DNA of 64,000 nt from Paracoccus amoyensis (GTDB lineage Bacteria > Pseudomonadota > Alphaproteobacteria > Rhodobacterales > Rhodobacteraceae): positions 1 to 64,000 of the forward strand of contig NZ_JACOQL010000006.1 of assembly GCF_014490725.1 (NCBI RefSeq), written 5' to 3'. The notes below the pieces were generated by a model. It was not told the DNA's origin, did not search any database, and saw nothing but the letters and a program-made list of their open reading frames with translations. This document shows, in pieces, positions 16,167 to 24,393 of this stretch (within the stretch, counting starts at the first letter, position 1; each line of letters begins with the position of its first letter). Made by a program: the position numbers and the translations under genes.

Positions 16167-18350
16167 TTACAATCCGCGCCGGCCGAGCGAGACGGCACGG
16201 GCGATATCGGCGGCGATCTGGGTGCGGGACTGCCGGAAGCTCTCGGCGTCGCGCGCATGGATGTTGACTGTGACGCCCTTGCCGTGATCCTGCGCCTCGC
16301 GGCGCGAGAGCACACGCTCGCCGCGCTGGAGGATCGCGGGCACCTCGTCATGGCGCAGCCCGACCATGCCGCCAGCATGCATGCGTGGCGCGCCCGCAAA
16401 GGCGAGTGCCGGAACCATGCGGCCAGCACCTGTGGCACCGACCATTCCGCCCGTATGCATGATGCTGGCGAAAATCCCGCCCGCGCCGCCCAGCGCACTC
16501 GAAAGCGCATTGGCAATCGGCCCGAGCAGGAAACGCCGCGCGGCCAGCTTCGAGAGATCGGCCAGCAGCGAGGTCACCAGATCGCGGAAATCGAGTTCGC
16601 CGGTCTTCACGAATTCCCCAACGGCGTTCTCGGCGCTCTGGAATGCGCCCACCAGCGCCTGTCCGATATCGGCGCCGATATCCTTTGCCTTCTTCGCGTA
16701 GTCCGACAGCGCCTCTGTCACGGCCTTCCAGCCGGTCGCCGTGGCCTCGGTCGCGGGCTTGGCCTCTTCCGCCGCTTCCTTGCCAGCGGCCCCGGCATCC
16801 TTTGCCGCTGCGCCCGCGCCGCTGGCAGCCGTTTCGACCCCGCCCAGCGCATCCTCGTAATGCCCGGCGGCTTCCGTCGCCACGTCCAGCGCCGCGCCAC
16901 CGGCATCATCCTCGCCGCCCGACATCGCGGCACGCAGCGCATCCATCGCCCGACCGACGCCATCGAAGGCCGAGGCTCGGCTGGAACTGGCACGGTCGCG
17001 ATAGCGCCCCGCCATATGCGCCGAATTGCTGGCCGCATGTTCCAGCATCGAGGCACGGCCTAGCGCCTCGAACACGTCGATGCGGGTATCGGAGCCGATT
17101 TCTTCGGCCACCTTGTTGAAGGTGGGCGCGATCATCCCCAGAAAATCCGCCCATTTCCCGGCGAGGAAGGCCATCAGCCGGGTCCAGATCGCTTCGATCT
17201 CGGATTGCATGGCCCGGAAATCATCGGCGAAGGACATGACCGTGACCTTGATCCCCTCCCAGACGGCCTTGGCCACATCGCCCATCAGCGCCATGGCATT
17301 GCCAAAGCCGCCCGCGCCGTTGACCAGCTTCGTGAACTGATAGACCAGTTCCCCGGCGCCGACGATCAATGCGCCGATGCCGGTGCGGATCAGCGCCCCG
17401 CGCAGCACCACCAGTGCTGTGGCGAGGCCCCGGACGGAGAGTGCCGCTGCCGCCAGCCCTGCGACCCAGCGGCCGGCCATGAAACCCGCGAAGCTGGCCG
17501 CATAGGTGGACAGACGTCCGATCTGGTCGAAGATCCCGGAGATCGCCATGCCGAGCGGGCCGGTGCGGCTGGCCAGCGCCGCCATTGCGTCGGCGACGGC
17601 TTCCAACGCAGGTGCGGCGGCCACCGCCAGCTGGTTCGACAACCCGCGCCAGACCAGGCCCAGCCGCGAGATGGCGTCATTCGTGCGCTCGATCCGGTCG
17701 GCATCCTGCTCGGAAACCACGACCCCGAAAGCCCGGACATCCTCAGTCGCCTGCCGCAAACTGGCGGTGTCAATGCGCGACATGGCGATGGAGCCTTCTT
17801 CGCCAAACAACTGCCCCGCCACGGCTGCACGTTGCGCGACCGGCACGAACTCGGCAATGGCGGCATTGATCGCGCCGACGCGCTGATCCAGCGGAAGGGC
17901 CAGCAGGTCAGCGCCCGTCAGACCCAGCCGCGCCAGCGCGTCCGCCGCCGGACCTCCGCCCGCTGCCGCCTGGCTCAGCCGCCGGGTCAGATCCTTGGTT
18001 GCCTGTTCGATCCCGGACATCGACACACCTGCCAGTTCTCCTGCCCGCTCCAGCGTCTGGATCGAGGCGACTGTGGTGCGGAGGGATTGCGCGAGCTTGG
18101 CCTGCGCATCCACCGTCTGGAGTCCGGCCCGGACCATGGCGATCCCGGCCGCAGTGGCGGCGGCGACCGCAGCGGCTGCTGCCACACCGACTTTGCGGGT
18201 GAACCCGGCCATACGGGCATTCGCCGCCTCCATATCGCGTGAGAGCCGCCCGAAGCCGCGCGATCCGGCCTCGCCGACACCTTCCAGCTCGGCGCGCACC
18301 TGTCGTCCGCCCACTGCCGCAAGGCGGACGCTGACGCGTTTTTCTGCCAT
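16167..18350 (-). CDS. tail tape measure protein
   Basis: The 727-aa protein is long, Ala-rich and largely helical, with an N-terminal phage-tape-measure segment (RAELEGVGEAGSRGFGRLSR) and hydrophobic stretches near residues 55-75 and 260-350 that could form membrane-crossing parts. A Gly/Ala-rich C-terminus follows, with MHTGGMVGATGAGR. Its place directly after the frameshifted assembly chaperone and before the DUF2460 gene is diagnostic. A tape measure of this length would suggest a tail of roughly 100 nm by the usual 1.5 angstrom per residue rule. Confidence 0.9.
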   Translation of the reverse strand: MAEKRVSVRLAAVGGRQVRAELEGVGEAGSRGFGRLSRDMEAANARMAGFTRKVGVAAAAAVAAATAAGIAMVRAGLQTVDAQAKLAQSLRTTVASIQTLERAGELAGVSMSGIEQATKDLTRRLSQAAAGGGPAADALARLGLTGADLLALPLDQRVGAINAAIAEFVPVAQRAAVAGQLFGEEGSIAMSRIDTASLRQATEDVRAFGVVVSEQDADRIERTNDAISRLGLVWRGLSNQLAVAAAPALEAVADAMAALASRTGPLGMAISGIFDQIGRLSTYAASFAGFMAGRWVAGLAAAALSVRGLATALVVLRGALIRTGIGALIVGAGELVYQFTKLVNGAGGFGNAMALMGDVAKAVWEGIKVTVMSFADDFRAMQSEIEAIWTRLMAFLAGKWADFLGMIAPTFNKVAEEIGSDTRIDVFEALGRASMLEHAASNSAHMAGRYRDRASSSRASAFDGVGRAMDALRAAMSGGEDDAGGAALDVATEAAGHYEDALGGVETAASGAGAAAKDAGAAGKEAAEEAKPATEATATGWKAVTEALSDYAKKAKDIGADIGQALVGAFQSAENAVGEFVKTGELDFRDLVTSLLADLSKLAARRFLLGPIANALSSALGGAGGIFASIMHTGGMVGATGAGRMVPALAFAGAPRMHAGGMVGLRHDEVPAILQRGERVLSRREAQDHGKGVTVNIHARDAESFRQSRTQIAADIARAVSLGRRGL

Positions 18351-18351
18351 C

Positions 18352-19007
18352 TCATCGTTCCATCTGTTCGTTCATCTTGCGCACCATCACCGCCTCGATG
18401 ATGGGCAGCAGTTCGGCGGCTGCCGGGGCTGGAATGCCCAGCGCCGCTGCCAGCCCCAGCGCCGCGTTCAGATCCCAGCCGACCACTGCGCCCGGCAGCA
18501 CCCGCAGCTGACCGCCAAGCCGCCCGACCAGATCCCAGATCTGCCAGCCCTCGAAGGTCAGCGGCTGGTTCAGCCGCGACGGGCAGTCTTCGCAGCTTTG
18601 CGTGCAGGCCGCGCAGTAGCTGTCGCCCCCGCCGAAAGACCATTCGGCGAGGGCGCGGAGACGTTTTTTTCCTGTTCCAGCAGCAGACCCTTCGAGACAT
18701 AGACCAGCTGGAAAGCCTCGAAGATCGGCCAGATATCCAGAAGCGCGTCGATGGCATCCGGGCTGGGGGCAATGGCATTCCCCTCGGCGTCGCCGACACC
18801 CTCCCAGTCCAGCACCGCGCGCCGGGCCAGCGCCTTGGCGAAGATCAGGGCGCGGGTCTCGTCGATGGTCCCGTCCGGCACTGCTTCGACATCCGGATCG
18901 CTACGGGTGGCGACCATCAGCGCGGTGGTCAGCGGGCGCAGCTGCACGCGGACGCCGGGCGCCAGCGCGTGCCAGCGCGGTTCGTTGGTCAGGTCGAGTG
19001 TCAGCAT
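18352..19007 (-). CDS. tail assembly chaperone, long form made by -1 frameshift
   Basis: Ribosomes that slip back one base at the A AAA AAC heptamer (18669-18663) leave the 145-aa short frame and continue to the TGA at 18354-18352. This gives a 218-aa fusion. The total span, 656 bases plus one re-read base, is an exact multiple of three. The added domain contains a Cys-rich patch (CAACTQSCEDCP) and FEGWQIWDLVGRLGGQLRVL, then ends MNEQMER next to the tape measure start. In lambda and many tailed phages the G and GT chaperones are made this way and bind the tape measure. The annotation rests on the sequence signal and gene order. Confidence 0.8.
18570..19007 (-). CDS. tail assembly chaperone, short form
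   Basis: The 145-aa protein is the unshifted product. It starts at the ATG at 19007, which overlaps the tail tube stop (TGATG), with GAGGAA just upstream. The N-terminal 110 residues are a compact domain shared with the long form. After the slippery codons it ends in a low-complexity tail (SAPSPNG, then an Ala/Arg-rich end). Tail chaperones of this type coat the tape measure before the tube polymerises. Confidence 0.8.
   Translation of the reverse strand: MLTLDLTNEPRWHALAPGVRVQLRPLTTALMVATRSDPDVEAVPDGTIDETRALIFAKALARRAVLDWEGVGDAEGNAIAPSPDAIDALLDIWPIFEAFQLVYVSKGLLLEQEKNVSAPSPNGLSAGATATARPARKAAKTARRG
18626..18669 (-). promoter_or_regulatory. -1 ribosomal frameshift signal
   Basis: On the minus strand the in-phase codons GAA AAA AAC make the slippery heptamer A AAA AAC (18669-18663). 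A 9-nt spacer (18662-18654) leads to an 11-bp hairpin. Its arms are CCCTCGCCGAA (18653-18643) and TTCGGCGGGGG (18636-18626), with a 6-nt loop and one T-G wobble. Heptamer, spacing and hairpin all fall in the range of known -1 signals. Confidence 0.85.
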
Positions 19008-19945
19008 CAGTATTCCTCGCGGTCGTTGATCAGGGTGGCGGTGCACATGCGGCCCAGCGCACTGTCGCGCGCGGCCTGCCAGTCGAAGGTTGCCTGCACG
19101 CCCTGCGGACCGGAAATCTCGATCCGGGGGCGGGGCAGATAGACAGCATGCACGGTGAAGCTGAAGCTCTCTCCCGAGGGCAGGGCATAGGAGAAATCCA
19201 ACTCGCAGGGTTCGCCATTGATGGCTTGGCTCACCAGCGTGCTGTCCGAGAACCGGACCTCAATCGAGCCGGTCAGGGCCGCAATGGACGGATCGGCACC
19301 ATCGATGCGGCCATCGGCGCGGATGGTCTCGATCCGGTCGAGATTGTTGGCATAGCTGATCTGGGCCGAGACAACATTGCCCAATGCCGCGCCGTTGCGG
19401 GTGATCGCGCCGTTGAAATGGCCGAAGCGCTTCAGGTCGATGGGGGTAGGGGTTCCGGCATTGCTGACGGTCCCGACCGTCTCGCCCTGCGCGACCAGGC
19501 GCGTGGTCGCGGTCAGAAGACCGGAGCGCTGCATCTGCCAGCTAAGCTGGTCCAGCACGCAGCCCGAATAGATCGCATAGCGCGGCACCTCGGGCATGCC
19601 GGTCTCGATGGTAAGGCTGGGAAGCGTCCAGGCGCCCGAGCGGAACTCATGCGTCCAGGGCCCGGTGCCGGTGGTGACCGGGTCTCCAAACGCCGCCTTC
19701 AGCCAGAAGCCGAACGCTTCGGCATCGATCGGCAGGACGACATCGCCGTCGGCCGTCACCGCATCCTTGATCGGCGGCAGCGGATCGCGGTCATAGCCCA
19801 GCAGTTCGGAATTCAGCAGCGGTTGCTCCGCGCCGAGCGTGGTGCTGGCAAACGGCATTTTGGTAAAGCCGCCAATCGGCGGCGTGCCATAGACGGTCTC
19901 GAACGCAAGCGCCATCTGCGCCCGCGCCCCCTGGGCTCGTGCCAT
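19007..19945 (-). CDS. major tail tube protein
   Basis: The 312-aa protein resembles phage tail tube subunits of siphophages (phage_tail_2 type), with the opening AQMALAFETVYGTPPIGGF and a strand-rich body. Its position directly upstream of the assembly chaperone and tape measure is the standard order. The C-terminal part (ELDFSYALPSGESFSFTVHA) looks like an additional beta domain. No catalytic residues are expected. Confidence 0.8.
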   Translation of the reverse strand: MARAQGARAQMALAFETVYGTPPIGGFTKMPFASTTLGAEQPLLNSELLGYDRDPLPPIKDAVTADGDVVLPIDAEAFGFWLKAAFGDPVTTGTGPWTHEFRSGAWTLPSLTIETGMPEVPRYAIYSGCVLDQLSWQMQRSGLLTATTRLVAQGETVGTVSNAGTPTPIDLKRFGHFNGAITRNGAALGNVVSAQISYANNLDRIETIRADGRIDGADPSIAALTGSIEVRFSDSTLVSQAINGEPCELDFSYALPSGESFSFTVHAVYLPRPRIEISGPQGVQATFDWQAARDSALGRMCTATLINDREEY

Positions 19946-20058
19946 GAAATGTCCTTTCGGTCGGTGTCAGGTTAAGGTGATTTGCGGCGCGCGGTTGCGG
20001 GTCCGGGCGCTGCGCCGCAGAATGGGCCGGTGGTGGGATACGGTTTGTGAGAGGTGCG

Positions 20059-20508
20059 ATGGTGGTGTTGGGATTGCTTCGAGGCGCAGGTTGGTTGTTT
20101 GGAAAGCGGGCGCCCCTCGCGGTCATAGTGGCCATGGTTCTGACGGGATGTGTGCCGTCCGAGGTTGCGGCACCCGCGACGCCATCACGGTTCGATTTTG
20201 CCGGGCAGGTGACCCGGGTTGTCGATGGCGACACCTTCTGGATCAACGGGCAACGCACCCGCATCCGGGTCTGGGGGCTCGACGCACCGGAGATCGGCCG
20301 GGCGGGCGGGTCGACCGCGACGGCGCAACTGGCGGGCCTCGTCTCCGGGCGGTCTGTTCAGTGCCGGATGCGCGATGTCGACCGCTACGGGCGCATCGTC
20401 GGGCAATGCTGGTTGCCGGACGGTCGCGACATCGCGGCGACGATGATCGCCAGTGGCACCGCGCGGGAATATTGCCGTTTCTCGGGCAACTATTACGGCA
20501 CCTGCTGA
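20059..20508 (+). CDS. staphylococcal-nuclease-like lipoprotein (moron)
   Basis: The 149-aa protein has a lipoprotein signal ending MVLTGC and a compact thermonuclease (SNase) domain: VTRVVDGDTFWINGQ, RIRVWGLDAPE, and DRYGRIVGQCW, which carry the Asp and Arg residues of the active site. It therefore should be a membrane-anchored, calcium-dependent nuclease. It is on the plus strand, opposite to all surrounding tail genes, between the tail tube and the tail terminator. That is the mark of a phage moron expressed from its own promoter in the lysogen. The ATG at 20059 is chosen for the AGAGG upstream; a GTG at 20047 is possible. Confidence 0.83.
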   Translation: MVVLGLLRGAGWLFGKRAPLAVIVAMVLTGCVPSEVAAPATPSRFDFAGQVTRVVDGDTFWINGQRTRIRVWGLDAPEIGRAGGSTATAQLAGLVSGRSVQCRMRDVDRYGRIVGQCWLPDGRDIAATMIASGTAREYCRFSGNYYGTC

Positions 20509-20515
20509 GCGCCGT

Positions 20516-20935
20516 TCACGCCAACGGGTCTGCGGTCGTGTAGTGTAGCATCACAGGAATCACCGCTGCCTTCAGGCTCGCCGCGCCCTCGACAGGAAGA
20601 TCGACCGGTCGGGGCGCTTCAGCCTCGACCCAGTCGCAGAGCCCGCCCAGCGTCCGGTCGGCGGCGATTGCCGCGCCGATGCTGGCGCAGAGGGCGTCGA
20701 AAGCGGCATCACGGCCGGTGCCCTGAACCATCGCCTCGATCTCGGTGCGGTGCTGATAGTGATAGCTCAGAGGGGACAGTGTCACCTCGGGCTCGCCCGG
20801 ATCACCATCGCGCAGGATCAGAAGGCCATCAGCCGGGAGGCGTTCGGGTAGGACATCGCCGCGCAGGGCGGTGGCGGGAAGCGCCGAGAGCCGCGCGTGC
20901 AGCGCGGCGAGGATGGTTTCGCGTGGGGTGGGCAT
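20516..20935 (-). CDS. tail terminator / tail completion protein
   Basis: The 139-aa protein (start MPTPRETILAALHARLSALP) has the size, opening and place of tail terminator proteins that cap the tube and join it to the neck. It is separated from the tail tube gene by the inverted SNase moron and from the neck genes by a second moron. No sharper motif is visible; identification is by position and general likeness to prophage neighbours. Confidence 0.65.
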   Translation of the reverse strand: MPTPRETILAALHARLSALPATALRGDVLPERLPADGLLILRDGDPGEPEVTLSPLSYHYQHRTEIEAMVQGTGRDAAFDALCASIGAAIAADRTLGGLCDWVEAEAPRPVDLPVEGAASLKAAVIPVMLHYTTADPLA

Positions 20936-20972
20936 GTATTATCTCTTGGCATGCATTCTGCGGAGGTGATTC

Positions 20973-21938
20973 ATGGATGTTTCAGTAGTCATAGTTGAGC
21001 AACTCGACTTGGGAGGCGAGCTTCGTTCCTTCCAGATGAAGGCAGGCTCTGGTGACCACGTTACCGTGGCATTCGCAGATGAGTATGACGAGCCTCGATC
21101 TGGACCATTTCATTTTTTGGATAGGAAGCAGGAAAGAGCATTTTCGGAAGGCTTCGCTGAATGCTCAGCGCGAAAACTAACCGCCAGCCGCTACAGGGTC
21201 ACAGAGCGAGGGTACGAGTTTAATACTTCGTGGCGCGGAGTTCTGACCGAACGAGGTCGACTAAGTTATTACGCAGTTTCACTTCCAGAGCATGCTATCC
21301 CTGTAAGTGTCCGCTTCTTCGATCTTAGATCCGGACGAGAATACCAAAAATCAGTGAACAGAGATGATCAGCGGAAACGTTTTGTGCTCTACCTCGAGTG
21401 CAGGTCATCGCATGGATCGTTCGATTTCGGTCTTGAAGTTCGTTTTGTAGTATCCGCAGAAGATTTTTATGCAGCTCAATACGTGGACGAAAGTACAACG
21501 GGCTACGGCGCACACCCTGATGCCTATGAATACCTGCTGAGAGACGGCCAACAACACGTTGTCCAACAATTCTTCATGGAGTCAATGAACATGGGCGATC
21601 ATTACCAAACGGGCCAGGCGGGCGCTGTTGGACCGAATTCGCGCGCTGAGAACAACACCTTCCAGCAAATATGGAACCAAAGGTCATCCGATGTAGACCT
21701 GCCGCAATTAGCTGAAGAATTGCGGCAGCTCAGGATGGCCCTTAAGGCGGAAGGCACAACAATCGAGCACGATAAAGCAATAGCTTCGGTCGCAGCAGCA
21801 GAAGAAGCCGCTCAGAAGAATGACGGGGCTGGCGCGTTGCGACACCTGCAGGCTGCTGGCAAATGGACCCTTGATGTTGCAACGAAGATTGGCACGTCGG
21901 TCGCGGCCAAAGCGATTACAAGCGCGATGGGCATCTAG
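20973..21938 (+). CDS. unknown cargo gene (moron) with putative C-terminal effector-type domain
   Basis: The 321-aa protein is preceded by an excellent ribosome site (GGAGG, 6-nt spacing) and is visibly richer in A and T than its neighbours. It is on the opposite strand to the tail operon. The first 200 residues look like a beta-rich soluble domain of unknown role. Then comes a Gly/Asn/Gln-rich link (GDHYQTGQAGAVGPNSRAEN), followed by a helical end (about 240-321, AEELRQLRMALKAEG and GKWTLDVATKIGTSVAAKA). I recall similar C-termini on assorted bacterial effector-like proteins, but this is memory, not a search. A lysogen-benefit or phage-exclusion role is plausible. Confidence 0.7.
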   Translation: MDVSVVIVEQLDLGGELRSFQMKAGSGDHVTVAFADEYDEPRSGPFHFLDRKQERAFSEGFAECSARKLTASRYRVTERGYEFNTSWRGVLTERGRLSYYAVSLPEHAIPVSVRFFDLRSGREYQKSVNRDDQRKRFVLYLECRSSHGSFDFGLEVRFVVSAEDFYAAQYVDESTTGYGAHPDAYEYLLRDGQQHVVQQFFMESMNMGDHYQTGQAGAVGPNSRAENNTFQQIWNQRSSDVDLPQLAEELRQLRMALKAEGTTIEHDKAIASVAAAEEAAQKNDGAGALRHLQAAGKWTLDVATKIGTSVAAKAITSAMGI

Positions 21939-22567
21939 TGAAGCCGCCCCTCCACCCACTTCCCGACGATCCTCCCCGGCACCCCATCCGCCGCCTTTTC
22001 CGCCTCCCTTGCCAGATCCATCCGCTTTGGCAGCCTGACCTGCGGCACCAGCAGGAAGATCGGCACGGTGGCACGTCCGCGCCCGGTCTTCGATCTGGAT
22101 GCCACCGCGCGACCTTTCGTGTTCAGCCGCCCCTCGGCAACCAACAGGCTCGGCCCGCGCCTGCGATAGACAAAGCGCAGCGGCAACCCGGTGCGACGCT
22201 CCCATTCGCCGGGGGTGATGCGCCCGCCGCGCAGGGATTTCCCGGCGGCTTCGGTCGGAATCGCCAGCCAGAACCCATCGCGCGAGCGGATCAGCGGCCC
22301 GGCATTATGGGCGCTGATGATCACCGGGGCCTTCGACCAGACCAGCGCCGTCGCGTTCAGGCTCTCTCCGGCCTTCGGATAGATGGCGTTGCGGATCGAA
22401 TTCGCCAGCCGCCGTCCCAGTCCTGCCCCGGTGATCTGCCCGCGCCATGCAGTTTTCAGGCCTGTGCCTGCCTCGCGCATGGCCCCGGTCACGGCCCTTT
22501 CGCCCGCCCTGATCTCGGCCTGCATCATGGCGACCAGATCGGGATCGATATCGAGTTTCAGCTTCAT
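21935..22567 (-). CDS. neck / tail completion protein, DUF6441-like
   Basis: The 210-aa protein (opening MKLKLDIDPDLVAMMQAEI) is basic and mixed helix and strand. It matches in size and place the minor neck proteins (gpZ or HK97 gp10-like role) that connect head and tail in lambda-type phages; in alphaproteobacterial prophages the family is called DUF6441. Its start overlaps the head-tail joining gene stop by 4 bp. The family label is from memory. Confidence 0.62.
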   Translation of the reverse strand: MKLKLDIDPDLVAMMQAEIRAGERAVTGAMREAGTGLKTAWRGQITGAGLGRRLANSIRNAIYPKAGESLNATALVWSKAPVIISAHNAGPLIRSRDGFWLAIPTEAAGKSLRGGRITPGEWERRTGLPLRFVYRRRGPSLLVAEGRLNTKGRAVASRSKTGRGRATVPIFLLVPQVRLPKRMDLAREAEKAADGVPGRIVGKWVEGRLH

Positions 22568-22878
22568 GCAGGCACCAGTTCCACGGTCCAGATCAGCCGG
22601 TCCCGGTCCCGGACCGGCTCGCCCTGAATGGCGAAGCTCTCCGCGCCGATGACGATCAGATCGCCGGGCCGGGGATCGGGGAGATCGCTGACCCGGATAT
22701 CGGCAGTCAGGGTTTCTGAGAGGATCCGCGCCGATCCGAACTCGGCGATCCGATCCGGCGCGCGGCGGATGAGCCGGATCGGGCGTTCTTCGCTGGTCCC
22801 GGCTGCCATCCAGACGGCGGAGGTGCTCATGTCCGGATGGCCGAAGATGCGATCCATTGCGGCGCTGAAGGCGTTCAT
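22564..22878 (-). CDS. head-tail joining protein (gpFII-like)
   Basis: The 104-aa protein starts MNAFSAAMDRIFGHPDMS and ends in a short beta domain (PRPGDLIVIGAESFAIQGEP). Size, order (between major capsid and neck genes) and the GD-I-x-x-G-x-x-x-x-I pattern are those of lambda FII-type joining proteins, which attach the finished head to the tail. Confidence 0.7.
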   Translation of the reverse strand: MNAFSAAMDRIFGHPDMSTSAVWMAAGTSEERPIRLIRRAPDRIAEFGSARILSETLTADIRVSDLPDPRPGDLIVIGAESFAIQGEPVRDRDRLIWTVELVPA

Positions 22879-22884
22879 GATCGG

Positions 22885-23907
22885 TCAGTTCGATGTGTGC
22901 AGCCGGATCGCCAGCCGGGGCCGCTTGTTGACCGGCAGGATCGAGGCTTCGGTCATCAGATCGATCCAGCGGCCCTTAGGGTCGAGATGCTGGCGGGCAT
23001 AGAGCGGCAGACCGATGGTATTGGCGGTTTCCAGCAGGTTGGCCGGACCGCCATAGGTGGTAAACGTGTCCATGGTGCCGGTCGGGAAGGCGATGCCTTC
23101 GTTTGCCGGAACCAGCCGCTCGGCGGCTTTCGTGGAAAGCGTCACAGCACCCGCATATTCCTCGAACAAAATCCCCGCGAAGGGGAAGTTGCGCCGCACA
23201 TCCTGCCGGAGCGGCTGGGCCCCGGTCGCGGCATAGAACTTGTAGGCCTCCTCCGTCTTCGGATGCGCGATCAGCTTGTCGAAGAACTCGCGGCTGACGA
23301 GCGCGTGGACACCCGACATGCTTTCGCCCAGCAGACTGTCCTCGACGGCGCGCAGCACCTCGCGGACCTTGCCCTGAACGTTCGTGCCAGCGGTGCCCAG
23401 CACGAAGTCGACGCTGATCTGCGCGATGCCGAATTCGGTGAAGTAATTGTAGAGGGTGGTGCCCGCTCCGTCCTTTACGATGCCGCGCAGGGCGTTCATC
23501 TCCATATATTCGCGGGTCTGGGCATGCTTGCGGCGCATCAGCGTCAGCTTGCGGGTCATCACCGCGACCAGCGGATCGGCTTCGTCGCCTGCGCCGATGG
23601 CCGGTACGCCCTGTATATCGGCGGGCAGAATGACGTCGTCATGCGGTATCCAGGGCAGGGCAAAACTGCGCATGGCACGGCCTTCGCGCGAGCCGACCGT
23701 GGCCGGACCGCCCAGGGGCACCGAGGGCAAGAGGTTCAGCACGCCCTCGATCTGTTCGATGATGACGCTGCGCTGCGAGACGCCCTCGAAGCGGAAGAGG
23801 CCGAGTTCGCCGAGACGGGTGTAAAGGTTCGGCAGGATATTGATGGCCTGGGTCATCTCGGCCAGCGAATAGCCGCCGGAATCGAAGGGATTGCGGATAA
23901 TGGTCAT
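22885..23907 (-). CDS. major capsid protein (lambda gpE family)
   Basis: The 340-aa protein is a phage capsid protein of the gpE family. Typical parts are the N-terminal YSLAEMTQAINILPN, the RTLxLP-like region MRSFALPWIPHDD, and the C-terminal APANEGIAFPTG-like segment with TFTTYGGPAN. It assembles the HK97-fold shell and needs the decoration protein encoded just upstream. It sits after the decoration gene, as D and E do in lambda. Confidence 0.92.
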   Translation of the reverse strand: MTIIRNPFDSGGYSLAEMTQAINILPNLYTRLGELGLFRFEGVSQRSVIIEQIEGVLNLLPSVPLGGPATVGSREGRAMRSFALPWIPHDDVILPADIQGVPAIGAGDEADPLVAVMTRKLTLMRRKHAQTREYMEMNALRGIVKDGAGTTLYNYFTEFGIAQISVDFVLGTAGTNVQGKVREVLRAVEDSLLGESMSGVHALVSREFFDKLIAHPKTEEAYKFYAATGAQPLRQDVRRNFPFAGILFEEYAGAVTLSTKAAERLVPANEGIAFPTGTMDTFTTYGGPANLLETANTIGLPLYARQHLDPKGRWIDLMTEASILPVNKRPRLAIRLHTSN

Positions 23908-23946
23908 GGGGAAGCCTTGTCGGGAAGGAGGATAAGAAAGAAGGCG

Positions 23947-23985
23947 CCGCAGCCGCAGCCGCAGCCGCAGCCGCAGCCGCAGCCG
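23947..23985 (+). repeat. six-copy CCGCAG tandem repeat
   Basis: Six perfect CCGCAG hexamers plus CCG fill the gap between the decoration and major capsid genes. On the coding (minus) strand this is a CTGCGG run ahead of the capsid ribosome site. It is a slippage-prone microsatellite and is outside both coding regions. Confidence 0.9.
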
Positions 23986-23986
23986 G

Positions 23987-24367
23987 TCAGGCGCTGTCGC
24001 GGATGACGATGCCCAGCGCGGTCAGCTCGGTCTGCTTCAGGGCGATCTTGGCCGCGTCGTCGACGCTGCCATCGTAGAAGAGCGCGTCACGCGACAGGAT
24101 CGCCGGTCCACGGGCAAGCAGAATGCCGGTGGCATCCGCAAGGCGCGTGTCGACCGGATAGAGCAGAATGCCGAGGGCGGTTTCTGCGCCATCGCTGCCG
24201 CCATGACTGGCGAAGGTGTATTGGCCGCTGACGGTAATGCGACCGAGAACCGCGCCAGCCGGGTATTCGGTGCCTGCGGCGAGAGTGACGGTCTCGCGGG
24301 TATAATTGGGGTTCAGCTCATATTTGAGCGCATCGCCCATGCTGGGCGGTTGGGTCAAGACGGGCAT
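23987..24367 (-). CDS. head decoration protein (gpD-like)
   Basis: The 126-aa protein resembles lambda gpD capsid decoration proteins. The opening carries PPSMGDALKYE, and VTLAAGTEYPAGAVLGRIT is the family's typical strand pair. It would trimerise on the expanded shell and stabilise packaged DNA. It lies between the protease-scaffold gene and the major capsid gene. Confidence 0.88.
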   Translation of the reverse strand: MPVLTQPPSMGDALKYELNPNYTRETVTLAAGTEYPAGAVLGRITVSGQYTFASHGGSDGAETALGILLYPVDTRLADATGILLARGPAILSRDALFYDGSVDDAAKIALKQTELTALGIVIRDSA

Positions 24368-24393
24368 CTTGGTCTCCGGAAGGTGTCAGGCTG

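Noticed and set aside
23947..23985. CRISPR array
   Set aside because: The repeat unit is six bases without spacers; it is a microsatellite. No CRISPR array or cas gene was seen in the window.
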